Positions 35,094 to 43,988 are shown, numbered from the stretch's first letter. The stretch: DNA of 64,000 nucleotides from an uncultured Pseudovibrio sp. (GCA_947496145.1 CANMBS010000011.1:56742-120741); one strand, 5' to 3'. Made by a program: numbers and translations. Notes: a model not told the origin generated them from the letters alone.

Positions 35094-35512
35094 CGAGCGT
35101 TGTCCACCAGCGATTTGCCTTCAGAAAAGATCGGCCAGGCCGCTTCAATTCCTCGTGTTTCAGCACAGCCCCTTTGGAAATGCTGAAATAGCGTTGAGGG
35201 TCAGTCTCAGAGCTATCTAGCTTGCAATATACTCAGAACAAAGCAAAAGACTAGATTTCCCGGTGTAAAATGCAGTGTTTCACGCCAAGTTGAGCCTTGG
35301 AAATCTGTTGGTTGAGCTTATCAGGACATTTTATGCTTAATGAAGTGTTAATTTCTTGAGAGGATATCTAAAGGATCAGCCTCACATAAATTATCAGTGG
35401 TAAGTTCAGTCAGGGTTTGAACGCGAGAAAATTCTTTTTTAGAGTGGGTTGCACGAGTTTGGCCTCATTTTGGCGATAAGGCCAAACCGCTCGTCTGCTA
35501 GGGGACTTTTAG
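35094..35512. other. Divergent intergenic region between DUF3426 gene and ftsE
   Basis: This 419-bp spacer must hold promoters for the DUF3426-hpt-cpdR unit and for ftsEX. I find one perfect CtrA-type site at 35337-35351 and no gene. The rest is AT-rich near 35400-35460. Confidence 0.6.
35337..35351. promoter_or_regulatory. CtrA-type binding site (TTAA-N7-TTAA)
   Basis: TTAATGAAGTGTTAA matches the alphaproteobacterial CtrA full site TTAA-N7-TTAA exactly. It lies 162 bp upstream of ftsE and 244 bp upstream of the DUF3426 gene. Cell-cycle control of ftsEX or of the unit containing cpdR would make biological sense. An exact match by chance in this spacer is unlikely but not excluded. Confidence 0.5.
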
Positions 35513-36172
35513 GTGATACGCTTTGAGAATGTGGGGCTTCGGTATGGTATGGGTCCTGAAGTCCTTCGGGATCTGACTTTTTCCATTGAGCCGCAATCTT
35601 TTCAGTTTCTGACTGGCCCTTCCGGCGCGGGTAAAACCAGTTTACTCCGCCTGCTGTTTCTTTCCATGCGTCCTACACGCGGACTGATTTCTGTATTCGG
35701 TAAAGACACCACCAAGATTGCCAAGGCTGAGCTGCCTTCTATGCGCCGCCGGATCGGGGTTGTGTTTCAGGACTTCCGTTTGCTGGATCACCTGACGACC
35801 TATGAAAACGTGGCTCTGCCGCATCGTGTTTCTGGAAAATCTGAGGCCGAGTATCGGCCTGATGTGATTGATCTTCTGAAGTGGGTAGGGCTTGGTGACC
35901 GTATGCATGTGTTGCCTCCTGTTCTTTCCGGCGGTGAAAAACAGCGTGCGGCAATTGCGCGGGCGTTGATTACGCAGCCTGAAGTTCTGCTGGCGGATGA
36001 GCCAACGGGTAACGTGGACCCGCCACTTGCGCGCCGTTTGCTGCGGTTGTTTATTGAGCTGAACCGACTGGGCACTTCTGTGGTGATTGCGACCCACGAC
36101 TTTCATCTGCTGGAGCAAGTGGAAGCGCGGCACCTTATTCTCAACGACGGGCGATTGGCTGTTCATGACTGA
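35513..36172 (+). CDS. ftsE: Cell division ATP-binding protein
   Basis: FtsE is the cytoplasmic ATPase of the FtsEX complex, which links the Z-ring to activation of peptidoglycan hydrolases. Motifs: Walker A GPSGAGKTS (35-43), ABC signature LSGGEKQR, Walker B VLLADEPTG, and switch His IATHD. The 219-aa size is typical. The start is GTG at 35513. Its stop overlaps the ftsX start by ATGA, as expected for coupled translation. Confidence 0.95.
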   Translation: MIRFENVGLRYGMGPEVLRDLTFSIEPQSFQFLTGPSGAGKTSLLRLLFLSMRPTRGLISVFGKDTTKIAKAELPSMRRRIGVVFQDFRLLDHLTTYENVALPHRVSGKSEAEYRPDVIDLLKWVGLGDRMHVLPPVLSGGEKQRAAIARALITQPEVLLADEPTGNVDPPLARRLLRLFIELNRLGTSVVIATHDFHLLEQVEARHLILNDGRLAVHD

Positions 36173-37250
36173 TATGCAGCAAAGACGCGAGCCTCCCATG
36201 ACAGGTCCAAAACGCCCGGCTAAGGGGCAGAAGGCTCCGGCTGGGAAAAAACGTCCTGCGGGTGGTCGTAAGGGAGTGGCTCAGGGCAAGCGCAAACGAG
36301 TTGCCCAGAAGACCAAAGGCGTCAGGAAGTCTGCGTTGCTATTTGCAGGCCGGGAGAAACTGGCACCGATTGTGCCGCCTCAGGCTATACCGGGGCAGGC
36401 GCTGATGCTGGTGGTGGCGATTATGAGTTTTCTCGCCTGCCTGACTGTTGGGTTCGTGGCGATTATCAATGATGCCGCGAATGACTGGACCAATGATCTG
36501 GTGCGCGAAGTGACTGTTCAGATCCGCCCTGCCGATGGTGTGAACATGCTTCAGGAAATTGACCGGACGCTGGCGCTGGTTCGTGAGTTTCCCGGTGTTG
36601 GGGATGCACGGGCGCTTTCTGATGAAGAGACGGAAGGGTTGTTGCAACCATGGCTGGGAGCGGGGCTTGACCTTGAAGAGCTGCCAGTTCCGCGTTTGGT
36701 TCTCGTTGAAATCAATGATCCTGAATTGCTGAATCTAGCGGAGATGAAAGCTCAGATTGAACAAGATATTCGGGCCGCTTCTGTGGATGATCACCGTGTG
36801 TGGAACCAGCAGCTTTCTGGTATGGCAAACACGGCTGTGCTGGTTGGCTTTGGTATCCTTGTGCTTGTACTGTTTTCTATGGTGCTTTCCGTTGTGTTTG
36901 CGACGCAGGCGGCTATGTCCGGCAATAAAGATGTGGTTGAAGTGCTACATTTTGTCGGAGCTGAGGTGAGTTTTATTGCCTCTGAATTTCAGCGGCACTT
37001 CCTCTGGCTTGGCCTGAAGGGTGGCATTATTGGCGGTGCAATTGCGGCAATTTGCTTCGTGATTATCGGGTTCTTTAGTGAGAACGACGTCACTTCTATC
37101 AGCGGAAACCAGATGCAAGCGTTGTTTGGGGCTGCGCAGGTGGGTGCGGTTGGATATGTTGGCGTTGTTGCAGTGGTTGCGCTGGTTGCGGTGCTGACTG
37201 CGCTGACATCGCGACTGGCTGTCCACAGACATTTGGCGAGCATGGACTAA
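36168..37250 (+). CDS. ftsX: Cell division protein FtsX (permease component)
   Basis: This 360-aa partner of FtsE has four membrane segments with a periplasmic domain between the first and second. Residues 10-60 form an unusually long, strongly basic tail rich in Lys, Arg, Gly and Pro, before the first helix (about 70-95). The ATG at 36168 gives the coupled start (MTDMQQRREPP). An upstream start at 36087 would overlap ftsE for 28 codons and is unlikely. The C-terminal half is the FtsX/MacB-type permease fold. Confidence 0.92.
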   Translation, partial: TDMQQRREPPMTGPKRPAKGQKAPAGKKRPAGGRKGVAQGKRKRVAQKTKGVRKSALLFAGREKLAPIVPPQAIPGQALMLVVAIMSFLACLTVGFVAIINDAANDWTNDLVREVTVQIRPADGVNMLQEIDRTLALVREFPGVGDARALSDEETEGLLQPWLGAGLDLEELPVPRLVLVEINDPELLNLAEMKAQIEQDIRAASVDDHRVWNQQLSGMANTAVLVGFGILVLVLFSMVLSVVFATQAAMSGNKDVVEVLHFVGAEVSFIASEFQRHFLWLGLKGGIIGGAIAAICFVIIGFFSENDVTSISGNQMQALFGAAQVGAVGYVGVVAVVALVAVLTALTSRLAVHRHLASMD

Positions 37251-37340
37251 ATTCAGCTTTCTTCCCATTTTCGCCAGTTCTGATATGTAGACAAAAAAAT
37301 ATTCGTAGACGCTTGCGGTTACAATTCATGTAGCTGCACC

Positions 37341-38060
37341 ATGGAGCCTGCTTTGAACACGCGCGAAACAGCGGCAAAACTGAGAGCATCTGGTGAGCGA
37401 ACACCGGCTGTGCCTATTGCTGAAGGCAGCGTAGGCAAGCCGTCGTTTGTTCGACGCTGGTTGCGTTATGTGTTTTGGGTTTTCTTTGTATGTTTTATGG
37501 TGTCTGGTGCAGGCTTCCTTTGGTTTGTGGAGGTTTTGCAGCCTTCGGTTCAAGCGATCGTTCCCAAACACGCTGATGGCATTGTTGTTTTAACCGGAGG
37601 GCGGGATCGGATTTCGCAGAGCCTTGACCTTTTGGAAACGGGCAGTGCCAAGCGGCTTCTTATCTCTGGTGTTCACCCTTCCACCAGTGCCAAGCAGATT
37701 GCGCAGCTGAACTCGAAACGGATGTGGCTGTTTGATTGTTGTGTCGATTTAGACAGAAAAGCGCTCAACACTATCGGAAATGCAGAGGAAACTGCGGGCT
37801 GGGCAAGAAAAAATCAGTTCAACTCGCTGCTCGTTGTAACCAGCGCCTACCATATGCCTAGGGCATTGGCAGAATTGCAGGATCGCCTGCCAGATGCAGA
37901 GCTTTATCCCAGCCCGGTCTACCATAAAGAGCTGGATCTGGAGCGTTGGTATGAAAGTTCTGCCACAACAAAGCTTCTCCTGCGCGAATATGTGAAGTAT
38001 ATCCTCGTTCGGCTGCGTGTTGAGCTGGACATCTCATTGCCAGCAAGCAAGAGTCAGTAA
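37341..38060 (+). CDS. YdcF-like DUF218 membrane protein
   Basis: The 239-aa protein has one N-terminal membrane helix (about 42-62) and a DUF218 domain: DGIVVLTGGRDRISQSLDLL, then LLISGVHP, and LLVVTSAYHMPRALAEL. DUF218 proteins such as SanA and YdcF act in the envelope, with a Rossmann-like fold. It lies between ftsX and plsC, a common alphaproteobacterial order, consistent with a cell-envelope role. Confidence 0.88.
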   Translation: MEPALNTRETAAKLRASGERTPAVPIAEGSVGKPSFVRRWLRYVFWVFFVCFMVSGAGFLWFVEVLQPSVQAIVPKHADGIVVLTGGRDRISQSLDLLETGSAKRLLISGVHPSTSAKQIAQLNSKRMWLFDCCVDLDRKALNTIGNAEETAGWARKNQFNSLLVVTSAYHMPRALAELQDRLPDAELYPSPVYHKELDLERWYESSATTKLLLREYVKYILVRLRVELDISLPASKSQ

Positions 38061-38170
38061 AGCATATTTCACCTGTTGGCAGCGGGCTGCCGTGAGGTAT
38101 CTTTGCTCTTTTGAGATAAATTCTGAATTCGTTTTGGCACACGCTAAGCGGATGTGGTTGTGAAGGTATT

Positions 38171-38950
38171 ATGGTCGTCCTGCGTTCTATTCTCTTCAAC
38201 GTGCTTTTTTACATCAGCACTTTGATTATCATGCTGGCCTGTATGTTTCTCTTTGTGCTTCCGACAAAGTGGTGCTGGTGGCTTATCCCGTTCTGGGCAC
38301 GGACTGAGAAGTTTTTGCTGCGCTGGGTTGCTGGCGTAAAGTCAGATGTGAAGGGAGTGGAAAATATCCCTGAAACAGGCTGTATTATCGCTTCGAAGCA
38401 CCAGTCTGCGTGGGAGACCTTTGCGCTTGGAGAGTATTATCGTCAGCCAACATTTATCCTGAAGAAAGAGCTGCGCTACGTTCCTTTCTTCGGCTGGTAT
38501 TTGATGAAGTTTCGTCAGATCCCGGTTGATCGCGGCAAAAAGGGTAAAGCGCTGGTTGAGATGGGCAAGAAGGCAGCTGAGGCGATTGCTGAAGGCCGTA
38601 ACATCATCATCTATCCTGAAGGAACGCGCCGCCCGGCAGGGGCTGAGCCTGCCTATAAGTACGGTATTGTGCATCTTTATAAGACGCTGAACTGCCCGGT
38701 TGTTCCGGTTGCGCTGAATTCTGGTGTTTACTGGCCGCGTCGTCGTTTCTTCCGCTTTCCCGGTACGATTACCGGTGAGTTTCTGGAACCAATTCAGCCG
38801 GGATTGCCGCCGGAAGAGTTCTTCAAGCTTTTGCAGGAGCGTATTGAAGGAAACACTGATCGCCTGCTGGATCAGGCAGAAAAAGATACGCCAGACAACA
38901 TTATCATCAAAGAAGCCCGTGCACGGCAGGCAGACTATAAGAAAAAATAA
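38171..38950 (+). CDS. plsC: 1-acyl-sn-glycerol-3-phosphate acyltransferase
   Basis: It acylates lysophosphatidate to phosphatidate in phospholipid synthesis at the inner membrane. This 259-aa protein has an N-terminal helix (about 5-30), motif I KHQSAWETF (His77) and motif III PEGTRRPAG (about 149-157). In motif I the family HX4D is HX4E here (Glu82), a variant seen in some alphaproteobacteria. PlsC activity is inferred from the fold. A strong terminator follows. Confidence 0.92.
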   Translation: MVVLRSILFNVLFYISTLIIMLACMFLFVLPTKWCWWLIPFWARTEKFLLRWVAGVKSDVKGVENIPETGCIIASKHQSAWETFALGEYYRQPTFILKKELRYVPFFGWYLMKFRQIPVDRGKKGKALVEMGKKAAEAIAEGRNIIIYPEGTRRPAGAEPAYKYGIVHLYKTLNCPVVPVALNSGVYWPRRRFFRFPGTITGEFLEPIQPGLPPEEFFKLLQERIEGNTDRLLDQAEKDTPDNIIIKEARARQADYKKK

Positions 38951-38984
38951 AGATTTTGCGTGGAAATCAGTAGTATCGAAGGAA

Positions 38985-39020
38985 GAAGGCCGCCTTTGCC
39001 TTAAAGGCGGCTTCTTTTTT
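38985..39020 (+). terminator. Rho-independent terminator after plsC
   Basis: GAAG(G)CCGCCTTT pairs with AAAGGCGGCTTC, with one bulged G and a 5-nt loop, and is followed by a run of T to 39020. It is a strong, textbook-type terminator. Confidence 0.85.
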
Positions 39021-39107
39021 GTCGATTCTCTAAGCTGTCTTGCAATATGTTCGTAGTTTGTTCTAAATAGTCCTATGGGAAGTACCAGGAGAAATCAGGA
39101 GAGTGCG

Positions 39108-39482
39108 TTGCAGTACTCGTTGTTTGATGATCGCTTACCAAGTGGCACGTCGCCGCGCGTTTCAGAAGAGCTTGGGGCTGGGAGCCAGTTTAAGTACTGG
39201 ACCGGTGCCTCCGGGCAGAAATACCTCTTTACCCGGATCATGCCGGAGGAGATTTCTGAATATGCTGAAAAGCTGGTTCTGATCACAGACAAAAAGAGCG
39301 AAGCTGTGCTTTGGCTCGGGTATCAGGGGATGTGCTCTGAAAAGAACCCGATGCCAGTGCTGAAAGCTTCGTATGAGGCTTATGTGCATCTTCTTGCTGA
39401 AGAGCGCGAGCAACGGGACCGTGCCCATAATGATCTGCGCACGGGAATCTTTTCTTACATCAAGCCGGAGGAAGAGGCTTAG
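39108..39482 (+). CDS. Conserved hypothetical protein
   Basis: I do not recognise this protein of about 124 aa (135 aa if begun at the ATG 39075). It is a soluble, mixed alpha/beta protein with GQKYLFTRIMPEEISEYAEKLVLITD near the middle and an acidic, basic-rich C-terminus. I prefer TTG at 39108, as AGGAG stands 6 nt before it; the ATG at 39075 has no ribosome site. Its stop overlaps the stop of the ChaC-like gene by a few bases, with the two genes converging. Confidence 0.6.
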   Translation: MQYSLFDDRLPSGTSPRVSEELGAGSQFKYWTGASGQKYLFTRIMPEEISEYAEKLVLITDKKSEAVLWLGYQGMCSEKNPMPVLKASYEAYVHLLAEEREQRDRAHNDLRTGIFSYIKPEEEA

Positions 39483-40018
39483 ATACCGCTGTTTTCATTG
39501 GAAAGCTGGTGCGCCAGCCATTCTACATTACGGTCTCTGATGCCCATTTCTTTCATATGTGCGTGCGTGTTGAGTACATACTCAGGATTTGCACCTGACT
39601 GTCCCACAGCCCCCTTTACAATCTGCAATTGGTCTTTTAGCGGTAGTGCACCTGCATATTGCTCATGTTTTTGATCGGCGACGAATGTGACTGCGCGTAG
39701 TTTGGTTCCTTCATCATCCAGCAGCCGGATGCTGCGGTGTGTTTCCAGATACACCATGGTTTGCTGTTCGCGCTCACGAAGGTATTCCAATGTGGTCTGC
39801 CAGTTTTCCGGCGAGACCTTAAATGCCATGCCAATGCAGGCGCCGCCTTTATCAAGCCCAAATACCAGTCCAGGGTTGTCCTGAGTCCCGCGATGAACCC
39901 ACGAATACACACAGAGAGATCTATGGCGACCATGCAAAATTGCAGGCACAGCTTGCTCATAGGCAAAGCCGGGACGCCAAATTAGTGAGCCGTAGCCAAA
40001 TATCCATAAATCTCGCAT
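39479..40018 (-). CDS. ChaC-like gamma-glutamylcyclotransferase
   Basis: The enzyme cleaves gamma-glutamyl groups, in ChaC from glutathione, giving 5-oxoproline and Cys-Gly. The 179-aa protein starts MRDLWIFGYGSLIWRPGF, the ChaC signature substrate loop. YSWVHRGTQDNPGLVFGL follows, and LEYLREREQ near residue 95 carries a Glu in the catalytic position. The ATG at 40018 is chosen because the family starts there; the frame extends 27 codons upstream. It converges with the hypothetical gene, with stops overlapping by about 4 bp. Confidence 0.85.
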   Translation of the reverse strand: MRDLWIFGYGSLIWRPGFAYEQAVPAILHGRHRSLCVYSWVHRGTQDNPGLVFGLDKGGACIGMAFKVSPENWQTTLEYLREREQQTMVYLETHRSIRLLDDEGTKLRAVTFVADQKHEQYAGALPLKDQLQIVKGAVGQSGANPEYVLNTHAHMKEMGIRDRNVEWLAHQLSNENSGI

Positions 40019-40108
40019 AACTATTTTCTCGTATATTCCTACGTGAAACACGCCTATCAGGCTAGTAATCAGCATGCAACTCACAAGCGTGAGGGTCACG
40101 GAGAGTAA

Positions 40109-41140
40109 ATGACCGAACCAAAAGTAGCGCGTCCTCCCAGAAAGTCGGCGTATTTCGTTTTGGCGATTCTAGTCGCCTTGATTATTGGCGGCTGGTCTGC
40201 CTATTGGGCAGTCGGGCGCGGTATTGTTTCTGACGTTATCCGTAACGGAGTGAAGGTTGCTGAGGCCAAGGGGGGAAGCCTTGAGTGTGGCGAGCAGCAG
40301 CTTGGCGGCTATCCGTTCCGCTTTGAGTTAACCTGCACGCCATTTCGCATGAATAAAGATGGAGAGTGGTACTTTATCAATGAGCTGCGCGGTGTGGCTT
40401 TGGCCTATAAGCCAACGCATGTCATTTTTGAGGCTTCCGGCCCTGCGGAGATGAATTATGGCCAGCAGGGTCCGGCTTATTCAGCGGACTGGAAAACAGC
40501 TCAGGCGAGCGTGGTTGCTGAAGATGGCAAGCCAGCAAAAATTGATGGGGTTATTAAGGAGCCCAAGCTGGCTTACACCGTTGGCGACCAATCCGTTAAG
40601 CTGGATGCTGAACTGACAGAAGTGCATATACGCCGGGTCGAAGACAATGCAGAGGCACTGGATTTTGCAATGGTGGTGAAGGGGCTGACTGCCGGGGCTG
40701 TTACCAATGAAGTCCCACTTGATATGGATTTGGTGATGCAACTGCCTCATGGTGCAAAGCTATTGGATGGCAAGGTGCGTAAGCCTGCTGACCTGATGGT
40801 TGATGAGGAGCTGAAAATTGGCCTTTCCAACCTGCATCTGAAGAGCGGTGACTTCTCAATCAAAACCGGTGGTGATTTAGTGATTGACGAGCAGGGCCGG
40901 TTGAGTGGGACGCTTCCATTGGTGGTGACTGGTATTCACCAGTTGGAGCAGGTGCTTCAACCGTTGTTCCCTCAAGGTTCCAAGACACTGGAGTCGTTGC
41001 AAAAGACGGCTCTGGCTATTGGTAAGGGCAGTGCGGAAAATGGTGTGCCGACACTGAGAATCCCAGTTACCCTTGATAAGGGCAGGGCGCGGATTGCATT
41101 TTTTGATCTGGGGCCGGTTCCGCGTTTGATCATAAAATAA
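40109..41140 (+). CDS. DUF2125 domain membrane protein
   Basis: The 343-aa protein has one N-terminal helix (about 14-36), then a periplasmic beta-rich domain with ECGEQQLGGYPFRFELTC as the DUF2125 signature. DUF2125 is common in alphaproteobacteria and its function is not known. It is divergent from ChaC and followed by a terminator. Confidence 0.85.
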   Translation: MTEPKVARPPRKSAYFVLAILVALIIGGWSAYWAVGRGIVSDVIRNGVKVAEAKGGSLECGEQQLGGYPFRFELTCTPFRMNKDGEWYFINELRGVALAYKPTHVIFEASGPAEMNYGQQGPAYSADWKTAQASVVAEDGKPAKIDGVIKEPKLAYTVGDQSVKLDAELTEVHIRRVEDNAEALDFAMVVKGLTAGAVTNEVPLDMDLVMQLPHGAKLLDGKVRKPADLMVDEELKIGLSNLHLKSGDFSIKTGGDLVIDEQGRLSGTLPLVVTGIHQLEQVLQPLFPQGSKTLESLQKTALAIGKGSAENGVPTLRIPVTLDKGRARIAFFDLGPVPRLIIK

Positions 41141-41163
41141 AAGCGGCCTATGAAAGCCGCTTT
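41140..41163 (+). terminator. Terminator after DUF2125 gene
   Basis: AAAGCGGC and GCCGCTTT form a perfect 8-bp stem with an 8-nt loop, beginning in the stop codon. A short T-run follows. Confidence 0.6.
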
Positions 41164-41172
41164 CCGAAATGG

Positions 41173-41218
41173 CCTGGAGCAGTTCTTTTTGGGCGTTAGC
41201 GCTTTGAACTGCTTCAGG
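41173..41218. repeat. Long palindromic hairpin element
   Basis: CCTGGAGCAGTTC and GAACTGCTTCAGG form a 13-bp stem with one G-T pair and a 20-nt loop. Both arms contain AGCAGTT, as in the first hairpin of the element at 20485-20592, so it may belong to the same palindromic repeat group. It sits between the DUF2125 gene and the GNAT gene. Confidence 0.5.
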
Positions 41219-41237
41219 CTTTTCTTATGGGTAGGCG

Positions 41238-41699
41238 TTATGCGAGTGTCAGGCGGTCAATTGAGACAATAAAGCTGTCTTTATCGCCCGGTTCTGCGAT
41301 GTTCTCAAAGAGGCTATTGGCAATCTGGTTCTTGCTTGGCACCAGCCAGCGCACATGCAGCCAGTCGCGCTCTTTACCAATTCTGGCAATTTCTTCTACC
41401 AGCGTGCGACCAATGCCTTTGTGGCGGTGGTCTGGCATGACGTAGATATCATCAAGCTGGCCAATTCTGAGACCGGAGATCAGGTCTGGGATATCGAAGA
41501 AAGCGGCGAAGCCAACCAGCGTGTCCCCTTCAAAAGCGCCGATAATCTCGATGGACTTATCTTCGAGCAAACGTTCTGCAAAGACTTCATCCGGGCGGCG
41601 TGGTGCGCCACGTTTTAAAGCCTGTGCATTCTCAGCAATGAGCGGTGCCAGATGTGGCGCGTCAGCATGGCTTAAGGCTCTGTAGGAAAGATCGGTCAT
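41238..41699 (-). CDS. GNAT family N-acetyltransferase
   Basis: The 153-aa protein has the GNAT fold with the acetyl-CoA loop VMPDHRHKGIGRTLVEEIA near residues 85-103 (Q/RxxGxG/A form RHKGIG). The substrate is unknown. It is followed by a palindromic hairpin and has no same-strand partner. Confidence 0.88.
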   Translation of the reverse strand: MTDLSYRALSHADAPHLAPLIAENAQALKRGAPRRPDEVFAERLLEDKSIEIIGAFEGDTLVGFAAFFDIPDLISGLRIGQLDDIYVMPDHRHKGIGRTLVEEIARIGKERDWLHVRWLVPSKNQIANSLFENIAEPGDKDSFIVSIDRLTLA

Positions 41700-42001
41700 T
41701 CTACCTCGTCCCGTTCCTTCGTTGGATTTTGGCTATAGAGTGACCCTAAAAACCCCATAAAATCAAGGTGTGAAAGGAACTTGCCTACGTGAAATATGTG
41801 GGATGCTTCTTTTGATGAACATGCGGATAATCATAGGCTGTCATTTAGTGCAGGGAAGGCGAATGGAACATAATGAGCCCATCAATTGAGCTCATCTCAT
41901 TTATATTTGAGGTTTTGTGCTTAAACAAAAAAGTGGGGTTCTGGCTCCCTTTTCAGATTGTGTGTATGCCTCGACCTTCAACGTAAGAAATAGGCAAACT
42001 C
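41700..42001. other. Divergent intergenic region between GNAT and EamA genes
   Basis: About 302 bp. AT-rich in the middle. An imperfect dyad ATGAGCCC...GAGCTCAT lies near 41874-41896. I see no gene and no strong promoter pair. Confidence 0.5.
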
Positions 42002-42910
42002 ATGAAAGCTCCTGGTCGCACAACTGCTACTGTCATTGGCTTTACGGCTGTTTTGATGTGGTCTCTCCTGGGGCCTTTAGGGGCTTTGTCTGGTGAGGTT
42101 CCGCCATTTTTGCTCAGTGCGCTGTGTTTCGGCATTTCTGCGAGCCTTGCCATGGGACGGATTGCGGTTATGGAGCAGGGCTTTTCGGTTTTGCGTCAGC
42201 CTGCGAAAGTCTGGGTTTTGGGCATTGCTGGTGTGTTTGGCTATCACGCCTTCTATTTTATTGGCCTGCGTAATGCACCGCCGGTGGAAGCAAATCTGCT
42301 GAACTACCTCTGGCCTGTGTTGATTGTGCTGTTTTCCGCGTTGTTACCGGGTGAGCGGCTGAAGTGGAACCACTTGCTGGGCGCTGGCCTTGGTTTGTTT
42401 GGTGCCGGGTTGCTGGTTGCGCGTGGTGGCGGGTTTTCTTTCGAAGGTGGAAACACCATCGGCTATATCTCAGCATTGGCTGCGGCGTTGACATGGTCCA
42501 GCTATTCTGTGCTTTCGCGGCGTCTGGGCAGTGTGCCGACTGAAGTGGTTGCCGGGTTTTGTCTTGCGGCGGCAGTGCTGTCTGTTGTGTTTCATTTCAT
42601 CTTTGAAGAAACGCTGATGCCGCAGAACGCCACTCAATGGCTGGCAATTGTTGGCATGGGGTTGTTGCCGCTTGGGCTTTCGTTCTTCACCTGGGATATT
42701 GGCATGAAGCATGGCGATATTCAGGTGCTGGGGGCGTCTGCCTATGCAGCGCCGCTGCTTTCAACTGCACTGCTGATTTTGTTTGGCTTCGGTGCTTTGA
42801 CGGTAACTGTGCTGATGGCCTGTGTCTTGATTTTCGCAGGTGCGCTGATTGCTGCCAAAGACCTACTGTTTGGCAGTTCAAAACTCGCAAATAGCACGAA
42901 TGGCGAGTAG
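42002..42910 (+). CDS. EamA/DMT family transporter
   Basis: The 302-aa protein has ten hydrophobic helices in two EamA repeats. The first has FYFIGLRNAPPVEANLLNYL, typical of the DMT exporter group, which often exports amino acids or metabolites. The substrate is unknown. It precedes the CoA-ester lyase gene by 58 bp on the same strand. Confidence 0.88.
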   Translation: MKAPGRTTATVIGFTAVLMWSLLGPLGALSGEVPPFLLSALCFGISASLAMGRIAVMEQGFSVLRQPAKVWVLGIAGVFGYHAFYFIGLRNAPPVEANLLNYLWPVLIVLFSALLPGERLKWNHLLGAGLGLFGAGLLVARGGGFSFEGGNTIGYISALAAALTWSSYSVLSRRLGSVPTEVVAGFCLAAAVLSVVFHFIFEETLMPQNATQWLAIVGMGLLPLGLSFFTWDIGMKHGDIQVLGASAYAAPLLSTALLILFGFGALTVTVLMACVLIFAGALIAAKDLLFGSSKLANSTNGE

Positions 42911-42968
42911 TTAAGGCGCATTTGTGGCTCTAAACTCCTGATGTTTTTGCAACGCAACAGGAAATGTC

Positions 42969-43874
42969 ATGTCTAGCTCACAGCAAGTTCACAGTATCAG
43001 ACCGCGCCGTAGTGCGCTTTACATGCCGGGTTCTAATGCACGTGCATTGGAGAAAGCCAAAGGGCTGAATGTGGATGTGCTTCTGCTGGATCTGGAAGAT
43101 GCTGTTGCACCAGAAGCCAAAGAGGCCGCGCGAGCGCAGGTGTGTGAGGCTGTTTCTGCTGGCGGCTATGGATATCGTGAGCTCGTCATTCGTATCAATG
43201 GGCTGGCTACGCCGTGGGGAAGGGAAGACCTGAGAGCTGCGGTTGTTGCAAGGCCGGATGCTGTACTGCTGCCAAAAGTGGAAAGTCTGGCAGATATCAA
43301 AGCCGTTGCGGATTATCTGGCAGAGCAGGGTGCTCCAGACAGTCTGCGCATCTGGGCAATGCTTGAAACGCCGGGTGCAATTTTAAATGCCAACGAGATT
43401 GCAGCTGCTGCGAAAGACCCTCACAATCGACTGGATGTGTTTATCATCGGTACCAACGACCTGAGCAAGGAAAGCGGAGCGAAGATCCTGCCGGGCAGAG
43501 CGGCCTTAATGCCGTGGCTTATGACCTTCCTTGCAATTGCGCGCACAAGCGGCGCAGATATTCTGGACGGTGTTTACAACAACTTCTCTGATCTTGAAGG
43601 GTTTGCGGAGGAATGCCAGCAGGGCGCTGATATGGGACTTGATGGAAAAACGCTGATTCACCCGAAACAGCTTGCTCCTTGCAACAAAGCTTTTGCGCCA
43701 AGTGCTGAAGAGGTTAAATGGGCGAAAAAGATGATTGAAGCTTTTGAGGAGCCTGAAAATCAAGGTAAAGGTGCGATTCAGGTGGATGGCAAAATGGTTG
43801 AGCGTCTTCATGCAGACATTGGGCGCAAGACGGTTGCTATTGCAGAAGCAATCTCGCAGCACGTGAGCGCTTAG
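42969..43874 (+). CDS. HpcH/HpaI or CitE-type CoA-ester lyase
   Basis: The 301-aa protein has RPRRSALYMPGSNARALEKA at the start, LLLDLEDAVAPEAK near residue 38 and an active-site EtP segment (LETPGAILN) plus GTNDLSKE, the Mg-binding residues of malyl-CoA/citramalyl-CoA/citryl-CoA lyases. The C-terminal lid has GLDGKTLIHPKQ, which binds CoA. Which acid is cleaved is not known; ethylmalonyl or glyoxylate cycle is one option, as acetate is used via acs. No partner gene is adjacent. Confidence 0.88.
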   Translation: MSSSQQVHSIRPRRSALYMPGSNARALEKAKGLNVDVLLLDLEDAVAPEAKEAARAQVCEAVSAGGYGYRELVIRINGLATPWGREDLRAAVVARPDAVLLPKVESLADIKAVADYLAEQGAPDSLRIWAMLETPGAILNANEIAAAAKDPHNRLDVFIIGTNDLSKESGAKILPGRAALMPWLMTFLAIARTSGADILDGVYNNFSDLEGFAEECQQGADMGLDGKTLIHPKQLAPCNKAFAPSAEEVKWAKKMIEAFEEPENQGKGAIQVDGKMVERLHADIGRKTVAIAEAISQHVSA

Positions 43875-43988
43875 ATATTTAAAATTTCAATCAAAGGTTG
43901 CTGGTTGGTTGGGCAGTGCTATAAGTATGTGTACTGCATTAATTGATCAGCATTTGCTTTCCAGGCCATGCTCAGGTGAGAGATTGAA

